This document shows, piece after piece, positions 25,448 through 39,019 of a stretch of 64,000 nt of DNA. The notes under the pieces are model-generated. The model made no database searches and was not told the DNA's origin. It saw nothing but the letters and a program-made list of their open reading frames with translations. Both the position numbers and the translations under genes were made by a program. The first letter of the stretch is position 1, and each line of letters starts with the position of its first letter. The stretch is taken from positions 43,524,347 to 43,588,346 of the forward strand of contig OY783203.1 of the NCBI GenBank assembly GCA_963678705.1. The letters are read 5' to 3'. Origin of the DNA: Panorpa germanica. Lineage: Eukaryota; Arthropoda; Insecta; Mecoptera; Panorpidae.

Positions 25448-25665
25448 TATTAACGCTTGACGCTGACTAATGTGTCTTCGGGTTTGATTCACAGACAAAG
25501 AGAGTTATATTTAAGCTAAATTGATTATGTACATACATAATCATAAATTTATTAGGCAGCGGTGTTTTTTACATATATGAGGCCATGACACCACAAAAAT
25601 TGCCAACATAGTAGTAGGTCGTCGGTGATAGGATTCAGCATCGAAAATATGACGATGTTAACTAA
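25448..25665 (+). mobile_element. SINE copy, head truncated
   Basis: TGTGTCTTCGGGTTTGATTC to GTCGTCGGTGATAGGATTC; box A is missing. Confidence 0.7.
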
Positions 25666-25789
25666 ACTAAGAAAATATACACATGTATTAATTTAATATG
25701 TTTATAACATTTTTAATTGAAAAGTACTGCTATTGAAAAAAATCTCGTCTATGGCTCTAATTTAAAATTTAGTGAAATTTTGTTTGTTT

Positions 25790-25990
25790 ATTTCACTTAT
25801 GTGGGTCTATTCTTACTATATATAACACCGCAGATTAATAAACTTCTATGATTATGTGGGGATACAAGCAATTTAACATTTAGAACAACCAAACCTAGAA
25901 AATATAGCGCTGTTCCGGGATTCAAACTCAAAGAGGCAGATGTTTGGCGTCAATTATAAATGAAATCGACCACCGTGCAAGCTGTGATAC
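25790..25990 (-). mobile_element. SINE copy, diverged
   Basis: Minus orientation: AACACCGCAGATTAATAAAC, then CCTAGAAAATATAGCGCTGT and a decayed head. Confidence 0.5.
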
Positions 25991-28287
25991 ATCCAAAACA
26001 CTCGATTTTAATTGTAGACAAATAACAAAAATTATTTGAAGAACCAACAATACAGTGTAGTCAAATACAATATCTTTCAAATATTATGATATAAGTTACG
26101 CTTATTCAACGTTATACATCTCTGAACTAATTAAATAGAAACCTTGAACCTGACTTTGTCCACATATGATTTTTGTGATGATTTGTATTATACATTTATA
26201 TGAAACAAAAATGTAACATTGTAATTCTTCATGGTAATGAAGAGGACTATATGTTTAAACAATAGATTATTATGTCGTAAAATAAATATGTCAAGTTCGA
26301 GTGCGTTGTCGGTGACTTTCATATTATTCTTGTACTGTGCAATCGTCGTACTTCGTAACGTATAAAATAATAAGTATTATATAGTTTCCTGTTCATAAAT
26401 GCTTACACGTAAATAATAAAAAAGCATTGTTCTTATGCTCTAATGTAATTCTAAATATTATCTACTTTCACCAACTGGCGACAGTGTTGCCGAAGTAATG
26501 TAAACGTAAACTTATCACATCGACACATTTATTTTATTTTTTTTATTATCTTAAGTATATACCATAGTATAGTGATTTAAATTAATCTGTGCATCTAGCC
26601 AATACAACTTATAAACAATTTTCGTACTAATAATGCTGTAAATGAAAAATAAAAGATTTTCTCGCGCAAAACGTCTGATACCTTTGGTTTAAAAATTACG
26701 GTTGAAATAATTACTTCTATAAATAACTAAAAATATATAAATACAAAATAAATAAATACTCCTGTGTTAGAAGAAGTAGAAAGATTAATAATAGATAGAT
26801 TTATTACAAAGCAACTTGCTAGAGATAGACACGGATTAATTGGATTTAGATTAATTTCAATGGAAAAAATTGTTTCGGTTTGCGAACAATTCGACTTACG
26901 AACGTGGAAAAAAAACGAATTAAGTTCGTAACCCGAGATACCACTGTAATGTACGCAAGTAAAAATGTAAAATGTATGAAACAACAATACTATTAATCTG
27001 TCCATAAAGAATAAATTGAGAATAATAGAATGAATTAACAAAGAAACTTGACAACCTGAAAGTAGGACTCGTATTTTTCTTTGTCTTTTTCAAAACAAAA
27101 ATATTATCAATGGGTCTCATATTTTTGCATGACAACGTTTACAGTTATATTAGGAAATAATATGGAACGCATTAAGAATTCCAACTGCAAGTCATGTTGA
27201 AGACAACTCAAGTTAAATTTAAATACCTCAAAGATATTTATCTTATGCAACGGCAATGGACAATACTTTGAGTGTCAGTGTCATATATTGTATATACTCG
27301 TATATATTACACAAAGGAATATATTTACAAGTGCATGTATGCATTACAAATTAGACACGATATGTAGTAGCTTACGAGCAGTGGTGAACTGGTTATAAAA
27401 TCTTGGTGGTGAGAAGATAAAAATCAGAATAAAGGTTTATACGCACGTGGGTTTATCAGTCGTGCCGTGTCGTTTTCAACTAGGAGAAATACTGACATCG
27501 CTGAACGTCATTGACACTGACAAGTACGAATAGCTATGTACAAAATGTACGGAACAATATCATTTTTCACTGACACTGATCGGCACAGCTCTGATCGGCA
27601 CATTGCCAGTACACAACTGTTTACCACTATGTATATACTTCATATAGATGGTATTGAAAAGACGAGAGATCTTCGTGGGTTAACTTCGTAAAAAATGCAC
27701 CAAGCACAAGTAATACAAAGGTGGACGTAAATAGAACGCAAGAGTCCAGCAGTTAAACGAATGATAATGAATGCTTGTTAATAAATTGGTAAACATCAAC
27801 GATACAAAAAATATACCTAAAATACATACAACGTGATCAAAAAAATTAACAAATTTAGCTTAAAAGTTAACTGACTATTACAAAAATGGCCCTAAACCAT
27901 CTCACGCACCTTTTCAACAAAATACAACTGTATTGATTCTATTTAAATTATGAAGAGTAAGTACTCTAAAGAGTCTGATTAATTCGTTGATATACTGTGC
28001 AAAAATATAAATAAATAATATGGGAGCTTATCGAAAAGAACCAAACCAAAAATAAAAATAATTTTAAAAATGCATTAAGGTAATCGTCTAATAAGGGTAA
28101 ATTTTTGACTTGCCATTCCCCACTATTACGTACATTTTCAAGAAATTTTCTATTTTTTTAATTAAAAGAATTTCCAACATTATTTTAAAACATTATATGA
28201 CCTTTGGTTTATTGGCTATGTATATCCATTAATAATGGTGTTATTTATTTTTGGATTGTATTAATTATACTATAGACTTACTACAAT

Positions 28288-28456
28288 ATTATTAATGTTG
28301 TCCTGCAATGCAGTATTTATGGTGCCATGGCCTCTGACACGCTGGCTTATAAAATAGCAACCAAACTCAGAAAATATATCGCTGATCCGGGGACCAACCC
28401 GAAGATACAACAGTCTGGCGTCAAGCATAAATACTCTTGGTCATTGCGCTGTCAGT
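28288..28456 (-). mobile_element. SINE copy, partial
   Basis: GGTGCCATGGCCTC body, GATCCGGGGACCAACCCGAA box B, head to GCTGTC. Confidence 0.6.
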
Positions 28457-29053
28457 AATAATTTAATAAATTTAACGTAACACATTAAATTATTTATTAA
28501 TTACAAAATTGTATTTAGTAGTCTCTAATGCTTAATATATTCCATATGTAATGCGAGTTGAGTACATGGAATCATGTACTCGTAAGACGTATAGTACTGC
28601 ACATGGTTTTGCCGTTGGTACGTTTTATGTACCAAACCAAACCATATTATGTTAAAGAAAACCAGACCAAACATGTTGTAAATAAGAATCTCACTACCAC
28701 ATATATAGAATGGCGTCATGAATATGTATACGAATATAAACGTATACTTTATATATAGAATACAGGTTGACCAAAAGAATCTCCTTTGAAAATGAAGACA
28801 GAAAGACATATATTTATTAATCTTTCAACCACTGATAGAGTCGCAGTTTTAAGATTGTCATAACGACAGACAAGTGCTAAAATATTAATATCAGATATAA
28901 ACAAAACATAATTATGAAATAATTCAAACAACTTTAAATAAATTATGTGTTTTAAATGTAACCGCAAAAAGGATTTTAAGGAAATAATAATAAATTTATA
29001 TTTTATTTGAATAATTATATTTATATTGTGGTTTTGATTATAAAGTGGTAAAA

Positions 29054-32000
29054 ATGAGAGGCTGCATTTTAATAATTTTGTCAGTGTTGATAACTTCTCC
29101 AGTGGTATATTCAGCTGTGAATGGACTGGGCAGAAATTTTTTGGGGGTTTTTGGTAACCATCCACCTGCACATGATACTCCTTCATCTTCATGTAGCTGC
29201 AGTAAGTATTCTTTGAAATAAAGATAATGATATGCTTTAGTTTATTAACGACGCCTAACAAACGTCTTTATTTTTGGCATTAGTAAAAAGTAAGGTTATA
29301 TAAATTAATGCACACCAGAAAAAATTTAAAGATAAAATAATTCACTTAACTGTAGTTTGTAATTGATTGAAATTTGGCATCTATATATAATCTCAATAAA
29401 CCCGACTACTAAGAGTTTTTAAAATGCGTTATCATCAATGTTTTATATTTTGAAAAAGAAATAGTGTTATGAAGTGGTGTATATAGTAGCAATGTGAACG
29501 CAATGAAACAAAATGAAATGCAGTTTTTATATTCTCGCATCATCTTGTGATTAGGAATAAGATCTTTACCTGATCTAATAATTTATCGTGTAAAAATATT
29601 ATGGAGTGATTAATGAGCATCATAATCTTGAATTCTGTTCCTAACCACGTTTCTGATACACCATTCTTCGAACATCATTAGTTGGCAATGTTCATATCTC
29701 TACTTATAATTTAGTTAAACCAATATAAATTTTGAACCAATGCAACGAATAGCGTGCAAATGGATATTTCAGCAACTCATTTATATATTTTTTGTTTGTT
29801 GTTTAGTGTAAATGCAGTGCAAAGTTGGAATTAGACTGCTTAAAATTTTATATTAATAGGTTAAGGTCTTGAATATGTGAAACATGCGGCTGTAAAAATT
29901 AAATTAACGATCTGCTGCGATCGGGTTATTTATAGTATCTGAAATTAATTAATAAGCACTTGTTTCTGTTTTATGTGGTATTTAAGTTTCGAGTTATTTT
30001 AGCATTATCGAACTCGGTTAAGGTCATCATTCAACGTCAGGCATTATTTGTGATGTACATATTTGCTTGTGTATATTTAAACTATGAAAAGTATGTGGGC
30101 CCTTTTTTGTTTAATTTCTTCATATATTCGATGAAATATATTTATTTATGACAATACTACTTTTTAAATTAATTATTTATCATCAGGTATACTGTGGAAT
30201 AACTGTTGTAAAGGAGAACAGAGTACACCTAATGACTTTGTTTTACAAATTTATTTTGTTAATTTGTCTGTTACATTTTATTACTTCGATATTTTTATAT
30301 GATGATACTGGTCCATTGTAGGTTCTTGTTACTTTTATTTCTTGTATTTTTCCAGTACATATAGAGGATATCATCCAATAAGGGATTAATTAACACATTA
30401 TATAAAAGCCTAGACGTCACAGTGGGTGAAAGCATTGATGCTTTACACTGACTTTTGTGTTATCAGATTCGATCACAGGACAACAGTTATATTTTCTGGG
30501 TCTCGTTGTTATTAGCTAACGGTTATGCGTTATTACATAATCATAAATTTCTTACTACACCACAGAAAATACCAACATACTAGGAGCTAAATAAAGAAAA
30601 GGATGCCAATATATAAATTATCACTGACCTTCACCTGTAGCAAAAAATACTTTTTGAGCAAAAGTAATTGTTTTACTGTTAATTGGTTTTATGTTGTACA
30701 TTTCTTTACCGTAAAATAGACTATCCCCTAGATCCTAATTGAGTTTCGAGGGAAGTAGAATAATTAATGGACAATGAGTTTTATCTTAAGTTTATACCAC
30801 TTCCAGGCTGCGGAGAAAGGAATGATGCGTCCCGTATTGTTGGCGGACAGGCAACTGGAGTGAACGAATTTCCATGGATGGCTCGATTAAGTTATTTTAA
30901 TCGATTTTACTGCGGTGGAATGTTGATTAATGACCGTTACGTTTTGACTGCAGCTCACTGCGTTAAAGGGTAAGTAATTCTGTAATAGAATGCAATTTCA
31001 AAACTAATTACGGTACTATTTCTATATATAGTTCACATTACTATAATAGAAAGTAAAATTTAGTCTAATTGAAACACCATTTCATGCCTAATTTAAAATT
31101 ATAGTTGTACTTTGTCAGAGTCTTACATTTTAAACACTATTACTTAAACGCGTATGTTCAGCCCTAATCTTATTTCTAACAGCCATTTACCAAATTTACT
31201 AATTAATGTATCACAATATTTTTAATGAACACTATTATCCTTCCTAATTATAGCTTTTCGTTATTTCCGTTTTATATGAAAATTTGCATATTCTGTAATA
31301 TAATAATTGTAGACGTTTCTTAAATATAAAGCAGTAATGCAGCAAGCAATTAAAGAAGCATTATATTATTAAATCAATTAATGAAAATTTTCTGGATATC
31401 AAAATTTTTACATTTTAAAGAACGGACTGGATAGAATGGATTATGGTTTGCCACTACCTGTCATTTTTTGCAGACGTCCATGTTATATAGATATTTTGTT
31501 TTAATGTTTTTGCCATTAGGCACAACATTCTTCTGCCTTAAATCATTAAATTACATATCATTGTGCTTAATTACATTTTGTGATCCTTATTATATCTAAC
31601 GATTCTCACAAAAGAAAAAACGAAAAATAATAATAAAACAGATAAATTTAAACCACTACTGCTTCCCTCTTTCTGCTACTCTTCCTCCTGTTTCTACTCT
31701 GCCATTCCTTCTCTTTCCTCGTTTCTTTTCTCTATCTCAGCCATCCACCTCTTCCCTTCACTGCCTCCCTTTAATAACTGCACAATATTCATTTCGCTTT
31801 TTACCTTTTTCTCACATGAAACGTCTGTGTTACAACGGAAATGTAAATTAAAAATTAAATTTTACTTTGCCCAATGAGAAATTTCTTAACATCATGTTTA
31901 GAGAACTCTAGTCATTGAAAATATGAGTAGTTCATTTTGAAAATAGGACCCAGTAAAGTAGGAGTGAAGATATAGTTTATTTTCTTATTGTAAATATAGT

Positions 32001-35000
32001 TAAGGGATTCCGATTTAATAAATAGATAATAGATTAACTTTTTTGTATTTTGAGGTGTGTTATCATATAAATTTATTATGTTTATCAGTGATGGCTGAAG
32101 AGAACAAAGACTTTTTTATGTTCAAATGGACTTGCCTCACCTACTAAAATGAATTTGCTAACTAAATTTACATGCCAAGTATTAGGAATTTTGAATTATT
32201 TATATATTTAAGTTCATAGTATGTAGATACACCAATGTTTGAATCCGTTTTTATGTATTAAATCTAAAGATAAACAAGAACTCCCCCAATTCCATCATAG
32301 ATGAGCAACAAATATTATTCATTGTGTAAGGAATATAAGCGCGAAATTTGTGCTATTTTATGTGTTTCGAGTATTACGTTAAGACTCTTTTATTTCGGAC
32401 CAAAATTTAAAAACGCATTTACATTAAAATATCATAAAATTAGTTCTCATTAATTTTTTCTTTTGAAAATTAGTCTTGTCTCACTTTCAAAATAAACAGC
32501 TCATATCAAGGTTGCAGTTAAGACAGACAGCATAAGGTAAAGGTCGTTGGTGTTTGAACTACTTTTGTAAATAAATCGTAGCTTCAATAAATTGAACAAA
32601 CATAATTTTATAAATTCTAATAGTGCTATATATATGTAATAAGCCCCGCCTACTGTAGTAAATAAAATTACGTATTATATATTGAGTATGTATTAATAAT
32701 ATATTTGTTATATACCTATTATGTTTAAAGAACAGATTCCAAGTAATATCGTGGTTCAACACAATACCCAAGAGCCCAACACGATAACAACGGACTCTAA
32801 CCTGCTAACCTTGGTGATTTTATTCTTCTTTATATTGAGTTCGTTATCCACTATAAATATTTTTTGCTATAAATGTCTTTCCATATATGTTTATATCTCT
32901 ATAAACTAACTGATGTAATAATATGCCAAGTTTATCTCTTAATCTTTTGGATATGCTAAACACTAAAACCAATCCAATAAAGTTCAAGGTCATTTGATTG
33001 AACTGATATTATAATAGAACGCTATTAATTTCATACAATGTCAAGTCAAGTTTAGTTTTATTAAATGTTGTACACGCTGTATTATTTTATATAATTCTAA
33101 ACATACATGTAATGTAATATTTTGGTTAATTAATACGTCTACAACCGATTAGTATTAGAGTTAGTAAACCTAACCTAATGTTTTTTAAAGCTTTTATTTA
33201 TTTAGAATATATAAAATGTTCAATTAACTAAAAACAAGGAAATATCATATAGTTGAAGAATTACAAAAACCTGAAATTTTGATTAGTAAATTTCAATATT
33301 TAAGCGCCACAAACTTTTATTATTAAATATAAATTATGAAAAGAATAAAATCGACTTTGATTATAAGGATTAGTTGCAGGGATTCCCAATTAATTATAGA
33401 TAAGCATCTACATTATGGTTTATCCAGACCAGAACAACATTAACATATGACGTGTTTTATGTTTCACTCACACTTACTGCAATAAAATGAGTGTGACTGA
33501 AATATAAAACATTTCGTATGTTGATATGCTTCTGTACTATTAAAGCAACACTAACACGCAATATTTTTAATGTCTCACTCGCACTGATTGTAACAAATGA
33601 GTGTGAGTGAAACATAAAAAATGTTTCATATTGGTGTTAATTTATTCAACGCGTAACATATTAACCGCGTTGTAGAAGAGTCTACACTTTACATATATAA
33701 AAATGTTCCCATTAGATGAATTGTAATAATATGTATGGCACAAATTCATCGGGGACTAAGCCACCTTCATAATAAAGTATTAATACATTCTTTAAACGTA
33801 ATCGATTGTATTAAAAAAAAATAACGGTTAATTTCATTTTATAAGTTGAATATATTAAACAAAATAATTAGTCATACCAACAAGAATGACTTTTGTAACA
33901 AAATTAATTAATAATGCTCATAAATAACTTATAAAAAGTCACTTGTGTCAGTTTAACCTTCAACCGTAAGAGTTCAAATCACTTTATTTTTATTTTCATC
34001 CCAAATTATTTAAAAAACTTGTTCTGAGTTATTGTAAATAAAATGTAGAAAAAGACAAAATAATAATAAAATTTAAAAGGGTGTAGCTTAATAAATGCCG
34101 ATGTTTCACCAATTCTGCGTTGGTCAATAAACACTAAATATTTAAGTATATTACACCAGTGGCGTAGAATCAGTATCTTCGACGTTCCAAGAACTATAAC
34201 TATATATAAATTAATTCGAAATTTATGCAAACGTGATTAATAATAATTGTTTGAAAAATTATATTAATTATATTAATTGAAAATTGAAACATCCCGGTTC
34301 TTAATTTTAATATGTATTTGTCTATTAAATTTGTATTACATTTAAGATCATATTTAACCTTAATCCTTTAAATGGACATTTTTGTTTCTATAATCATTAA
34401 AAGGGTGTTCTAAAGATGTTTTATGATATAGTGCGCAAAAGTGTATATAAACAGAAATATTTTTCAATCAGCAGTAAAATAGATCACAAAACGTTGTATA
34501 TTAGATAAAATCGTTTACGTAACATGTAACTTTTTTATGTTAGATAAAACTTAAATACGCGTAACTATGTTTAACGGTGTATTGGTAAAGTAAATTAAAT
34601 TTAAACACACAAAATATATAAATTTAAACTAAGTGCCGATTTTTCAATTCTCAGTTGACTGAGGTTTATTATAAACCTGGTTGATAATCTTGTTTCTCAG
34701 CTCTCATTTTTTGCAGTCGAACATTACTGTAGCACAACAAAAATATAGTTTATGATTTATGTATGTACTGTACATAAACAATTTATAATTTGATAACCAA
34801 ACAAAGAAAATATAAATCTGGTCCGGGGATCGAATCCGAAGACACAGCAGTTACCGTCAAACATCAATGCATTCGCCCACTGTGTCGTCTCAGTGTTCAT
34901 TTATAAAATTAAACTTTATTCTATTTAATGATACTGTTATATTCAGTGCCGGCTCAATAATTTCTTGCATGCGGACCATTGTGGTTTTTGGCAGACAACA

Positions 35001-37953
35001 AAAACTGTCAAACGTAAAAGCATTGTAAAAGAAAATGAAATGGTGTAAATATCAAGTTGTTCCCATTTCTGATTAAATTTTTTTTACATTTATGTAGTCC
35101 ATGCCGAAAGTAGGTATACACTGTTATTCTCGTCCGAATACTGTAGCAAATTATTACAGATATAAAAATGTTTATACATATTTTTTGTTAAGAGAAATGA
35201 AATTGATTTTTTATAGTTTCTGTGGTCAATTAACGCTCATATTTTATTGCTATTTCAAATAACATTTTAACGTTCGACCAATAAAATGTTTACTTTCTTT
35301 TGTTTCAGGTTTATGTGGTTTATGATAAAAGTTACATTCGGAGAACACGACAGATGTAATGATTCCAAGAAACCTGAAAGTCGATTTGCTTTGAGGGTAA
35401 TTGCACAAGATTTCAGCTTTTCAAATTTCGACAATGACATTGCTTTACTTAGGCTGAATGACAGGGTCCCGATAACAGATTTTATCAGACCTATTTGCCT
35501 CCCCACTAAAACAGGTTTGTATTATTTGATATTGTTTAAAGATGGTCGTGACATAATTAATACGAATAATACGAGTATTCATAATTTCAATGTAAAACAT
35601 GTACGATGTAAGGAAGTTTGTTTGTTGAAACATAGAATACAAAACTGAATGACAAATCAGTCAGCATAAGAAGCAGGATTATTTATCTATTACTAAACTA
35701 TATGATTTTTACATAATTTGTACAAATATTTATTATACTTAAATAAGTATAACCAAAATATGTTGATTTTTTTTAATTAGAATAGTTGAATAGTTAAAAT
35801 TACAGCATACCTATTGGACAAGTAAATTTAATAATTAAAATTGTCATCTTACCAATTTCTGTAATCCCATTTCTAAATTATCTTGCAATTCAACAGCTAA
35901 AAGTGGAGAATTTCATAATTCTGGCCAAATGGGCTTTTTAACTCCTTCTTTAGGGTTCGTCTTTTAAATTTTTGATTGAAATAAATGTTATCCAAAACTA
36001 AGTCAAGTTTGAATATCAATTTTGCCACATGTTTTAGTTATGCACAAGATTATTTTTCGAGATTATTTTTCCCTTCTCACTACTATCGTAATATAATACT
36101 TCATAAGATACACGACACAGCTGTTGGTAGTAAATGACGTATCACACATACACTCGTATGCATTTCTGTTGTATAAAAGAAATGAAAAATCTACAGACTT
36201 ACTTATGCATTGGTATTTTCTATAACGTTGGATCCCTTTAATAATTAAAGAGACAAAGCCTTCTTTAATTGTTAATATCTCCTAAGATTTAAGAAGTTAT
36301 TAAAAACTAATTAGACATTTGAAATTCTGGTCACACATTCATAGAAATTAAGTCACGATATAATTATTTATTAAATATTAATTGTAATAAAATAAAATAT
36401 TTATTTAACAATTTGTTTTAGATAATTTATACGTTGGCACGAAAGGAACAGCAACAGGGTGGGGAACTCTGGCAGAGGATGGAAAACCATCATGTATCTT
36501 GCAAGAAGTTGAGGTAATTTGAATACACTACTTTGTTTTTTCCGTATATTCAATTAAAAGTAAAAACTTACAAAGTTAATACAAAGATTTCAAAAAAGTC
36601 TGGCAGTCAGTAACCACGTTTGTAAACGCATAGTAAACGTAAATGTGCATGAGTTATATTACAGGAAGTAACAAACCTGTCACAGAAATGTTCTGTGTTT
36701 ACTATAGTATGAGATCCGACTGCGTGATTTCTACGTCCATCTGTTTTTAAATCAAAATACAATTTTTATAGATAATTATTAATAGAGATATAAGGTACGA
36801 TTATTTACCGAAATTGTTTAAAAAAAGTTAATTCATTAAATTTTAATTAAAAATTAACTTGTAGTATTATATTTTGATAGGAAAGAACTGAAATTTCTCT
36901 ATTAATAATTATCTATAGAAATTAGTAAGTAATCACGCAGTCGGATCTTATACGACCCACAGACGACCAACATGGTTGACAACTAGACAACATCAACAGC
37001 AACAAAGTTAGTAAACATGTTGCTTCGTCTGTGGCAGTAACGACCAACACGGTTGACAATCTTGTTGGAGTAGTGCGGAAATAATAATAATTAAAATATG
37101 TATAATGATAATTTCCGTGCAACTTTTAAATCAGCAAAGTGCATGTACATTTATAAGATTCAATATATTACAGAATTACGGATTTATTTTCGTGCTATTC
37201 TTTTTCGTAATGCACCCTTAGCCTAAGAAAGACGCGTCTAAACCATTTTTCAAAAAAAAAATTTTTTTTGCAGTTGACGGAGTATGTAATAACTTGTAAG
37301 GGAATACACCGGCGAATATGATTATGCACATAAAATATATTTTTAATATATATGAACCTATAAATATAATTTAATATTTTATTTTACAATTTTAGGTGCC
37401 TGTTATTAGTAATGCTGATTGCAAGAAAACTAATTATAGTGCGAAAATGATAACTGACAATATGATGTGCGCTGGATATCCTGGAGTTGGTAAAAAGGAT
37501 TCCTGCCAGGTATACTTTAATTGTTACTTTATATAATTCTAAACATCTATGGTATAATCATAATGAATTTAAAAATATTCATTATCGGTACTATCTGAAA
37601 ATGCGTTAGATAATAATACAGAGGTCCTCAAAGTTTGACATGCTGAGTTTAATAAAATGAATTATAAAATAAAGTTAAATGTAAAATTATAGAAAAATAT
37701 ATAGTAACACAAAACAACTAATTAATAATACTTATAAACTACGATGTAATTATAATCTAACATCAATTTATAGGGTGACAGTGGCGGTCCGTTAGCCGCT
37801 GAACGTGACGATAAAAAATATGAATTAATCGGAGTTGTGTCATGGGGAAATGGATGTGCTCGACCTGGATACCCTGGAGTCTACACCAGAGTTACCAGAT
37901 ATTTGGACTGGATCCATGAAAACTCTAAGGACGGCTGTTTTTGCGAGGACTAA
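29054..37953 (+). CDS. CG4914: Gene 2: secreted trypsin-like serine protease, CG4914-like
   Basis: Exons: 29054-29201, 30807-30969, 35309-35514, 36422-36513, 37396-37509, 37774-37953 (903 bp, 300 aa), all GT-AG and in frame. The signal peptide covers about residues 1-21, then a linker ends in C-S-C-S-C-G. Predicted activation is at R59|I60 ([14 protein letters not shown]). Catalytic residues are H100, D147 ([11 protein letters not shown]) and S244 (GDSGGP). D238 in the KDSCQ block gives trypsin-type specificity. The C terminus has the Cys-Phe-Cys pair. The run after TAAHCVKG ([16 protein letters not shown]) closely matches my memory of Drosophila CG4914, one of the most conserved non-CLIP S1 proteins of insects. 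The 163-bp second exon equals the matching exon of genes 1 and 3 in length and phase. Introns 1 and 2 (1.6 and 4.3 kb) are full of repeats. Confidence 0.95.
30405..30600 (+). mobile_element. SINE copy, 3' shortened
   Basis: GTCACAGTGGGTGAAAGCAT head and CAGATTCGATCACAGGACAA box B. In intron 1 of gene 2. Confidence 0.6.
31455..31770 (-). mobile_element. LINE 3' relic, same family as the one at 47 kb
   Basis: Shares the motif CTTAAAT...AAATTACATATCATT with 47230-47265 and continues into a pyrimidine-rich block (purine-rich on the minus strand). Too decayed to translate. Lies in intron 2 of gene 2. Confidence 0.5.
33442..33522. repeat. Hairpin 1 of a tandem pair
   Basis: 81-bp inverted repeat. 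The 5' arm AACATATGACGTGTTTTATG pairs with a 3' arm ending in CATTTCGTATGTT, stem about 36 bp, small loop. Lies in intron 2 of gene 2. Confidence 0.8.
33552..33639. repeat. Hairpin 2 of a tandem pair
   Basis: 88-bp inverted repeat with arms holding the same ATGTTTCACTCACACT core as hairpin 1. The spacing of 30 bp and shared arm sequence point to duplication or to one foldback element family. Confidence 0.8.
34740..34893 (-). mobile_element. SINE copy, 5' half
   Basis: GGTCCGGGGATCGAATCCGA and CGCCCACTGTGTCGTC in minus orientation. In intron 2 of gene 2. Confidence 0.7.
36711..36952. mobile_element. Inverted-repeat element in intron 4 of gene 2
   Basis: AGATCCGACTGCGTGATT at the left is matched inverted at 36933-36952, and ATAGATAATTATTAATAGAG (36769 on) pairs with the block at about 36899-36917. 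No coding frame. Confidence 0.65.
37107..37250. repeat. Interspersed repeat B, copy in gene 2 intron 4
   Basis: About 144 bp similar to 20013-20151: shared AATTTCCGTGC, AGTGCATGTACATTTATA, ACAGAATTACGGA and GACGCGTCTAAA-like end. It abuts the inverted-repeat element at 36.7-37.0 kb and may be its other part. Confidence 0.7.
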
Positions 37954-37999
37954 TAATTAACGTACATATAAATATTGTTAGAGTAATTATGTTTAAAAA

Positions 38000-38005
38000 A
38001 ATAAA
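38000..38005 (+). promoter_or_regulatory. Candidate polyadenylation signal of gene 2
   Basis: AATAAA 47 bp after the stop codon of gene 2; T-rich sequence follows. Confidence 0.5.
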
Positions 38006-38884
38006 AAAGTGATTTTATCTAATTAAGTTGTAAATGAATTATTATAATTTTGTTTCAGATTACCTTAAACTTATAAATATAAGTTAAACCCGTTTTTAGT
38101 TTACCAGTCACGTACTTTTATTTACTAATACGATTTAGTTTATTACCTGTATTTAAAAGTTTAATAAGCTTGTAGACATGTTATTATAATTTAAGCTTAA
38201 TTTCTCAGAATGAAGTTCATTAAAAATATGAAATTGCTATGAATTATATTTAAATAATATTTTATCAATATATGACATATTATATATAGTATATAATATA
38301 TATCAGGCATACAATATGTATGAAATAATTTATTCTTTAATAATAAATGAGTGAATGTAGCGATTGTGTCCCTATTTCCACACATGCGTGTTCGCCTATT
38401 CGTGCTTTTTGCAGATTGTCAGATTCATTCACTTTGCCCTGTGAACACGAACTATCGCGTCATGAATATTGAATATTCATATCCAAACACGCACATTTGA
38501 ACGTAGGGTCACATTTGTTGGTATAAAAATCTTAAGAATAATCCTATTTGTAGTAAAGAAAACAAATAAACCATTGTAGGATAAGTAGGTTGGCTTTTGT
38601 GTTCAAGCCTTCCTAAATACCGAACATCACATTAGCCAATATTTTCTATTGACCACTAATACAACAGTAAAATATTTTGTTCAGTATAACTCAAATATAC
38701 CAGATTACAGGTTACAAGAAAACTTCTATTTATTCACATTAATTAATTTATTTTGCTTAGTCTTGTTGACCTATACTTTAAGATTATTTATTGATTTTAA
38801 AATTTCGTTAAATTTATATTTTAGTGTTGTGCCTTTTTAAAGACTCAATTAAGATAATGAATAATGTTTTTATAGGGTCTCAAT

Positions 38885-39019
38885 CAGAGATATGCACAAA
38901 TAGTTTTCAAAAGCACTTAAATACAAAATAGATCAGGCTCCAGTTCGTTTATCGTTTGCAAAATAGCTTAGTCTATTTTATATTTAAATACTTTTGAAAA
39001 GTATTTGTGCACATCTCTG
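38885..39019. mobile_element. hAT-type MITE with 8-bp target duplication
   Basis: 135-bp near-palindrome: the left end starts CAGAGATATGCACAAATAG and the right end is its inverted partner ending CATCTCTG. Arms of about 48 bp pair with few mismatches. Flanked by perfect 8-bp duplications GTCTCAAT (38877-38884 and 39020-39027), the hallmark of hAT transposition. No coding capacity. Lies 0.9 kb after gene 2. Confidence 0.93.

Larger units (their letters stand above)
21429..29053. other. Spacer between genes 1 and 2
   Basis: 7.6 kb without a gene. Holds the SINE hairpin, the 22.5-kb inverted-repeat element and six or more SINE copies; the rest is unrecognised AT-rich sequence. Confidence 0.8.
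30970..35308 (+). other. Intron 2 of gene 2 (4.3 kb)
   Basis: Separates the catalytic His exon from the Asp exon. Contains a LINE relic, two tandem hairpins and one SINE. Confidence 0.85.

Noticed and set aside
28749-29261. Minus-strand frame of 170 residues
   Set aside because: It is antisense to the signal-peptide exon of gene 2, has no recognisable domain and reads like AT-rich chance sequence.
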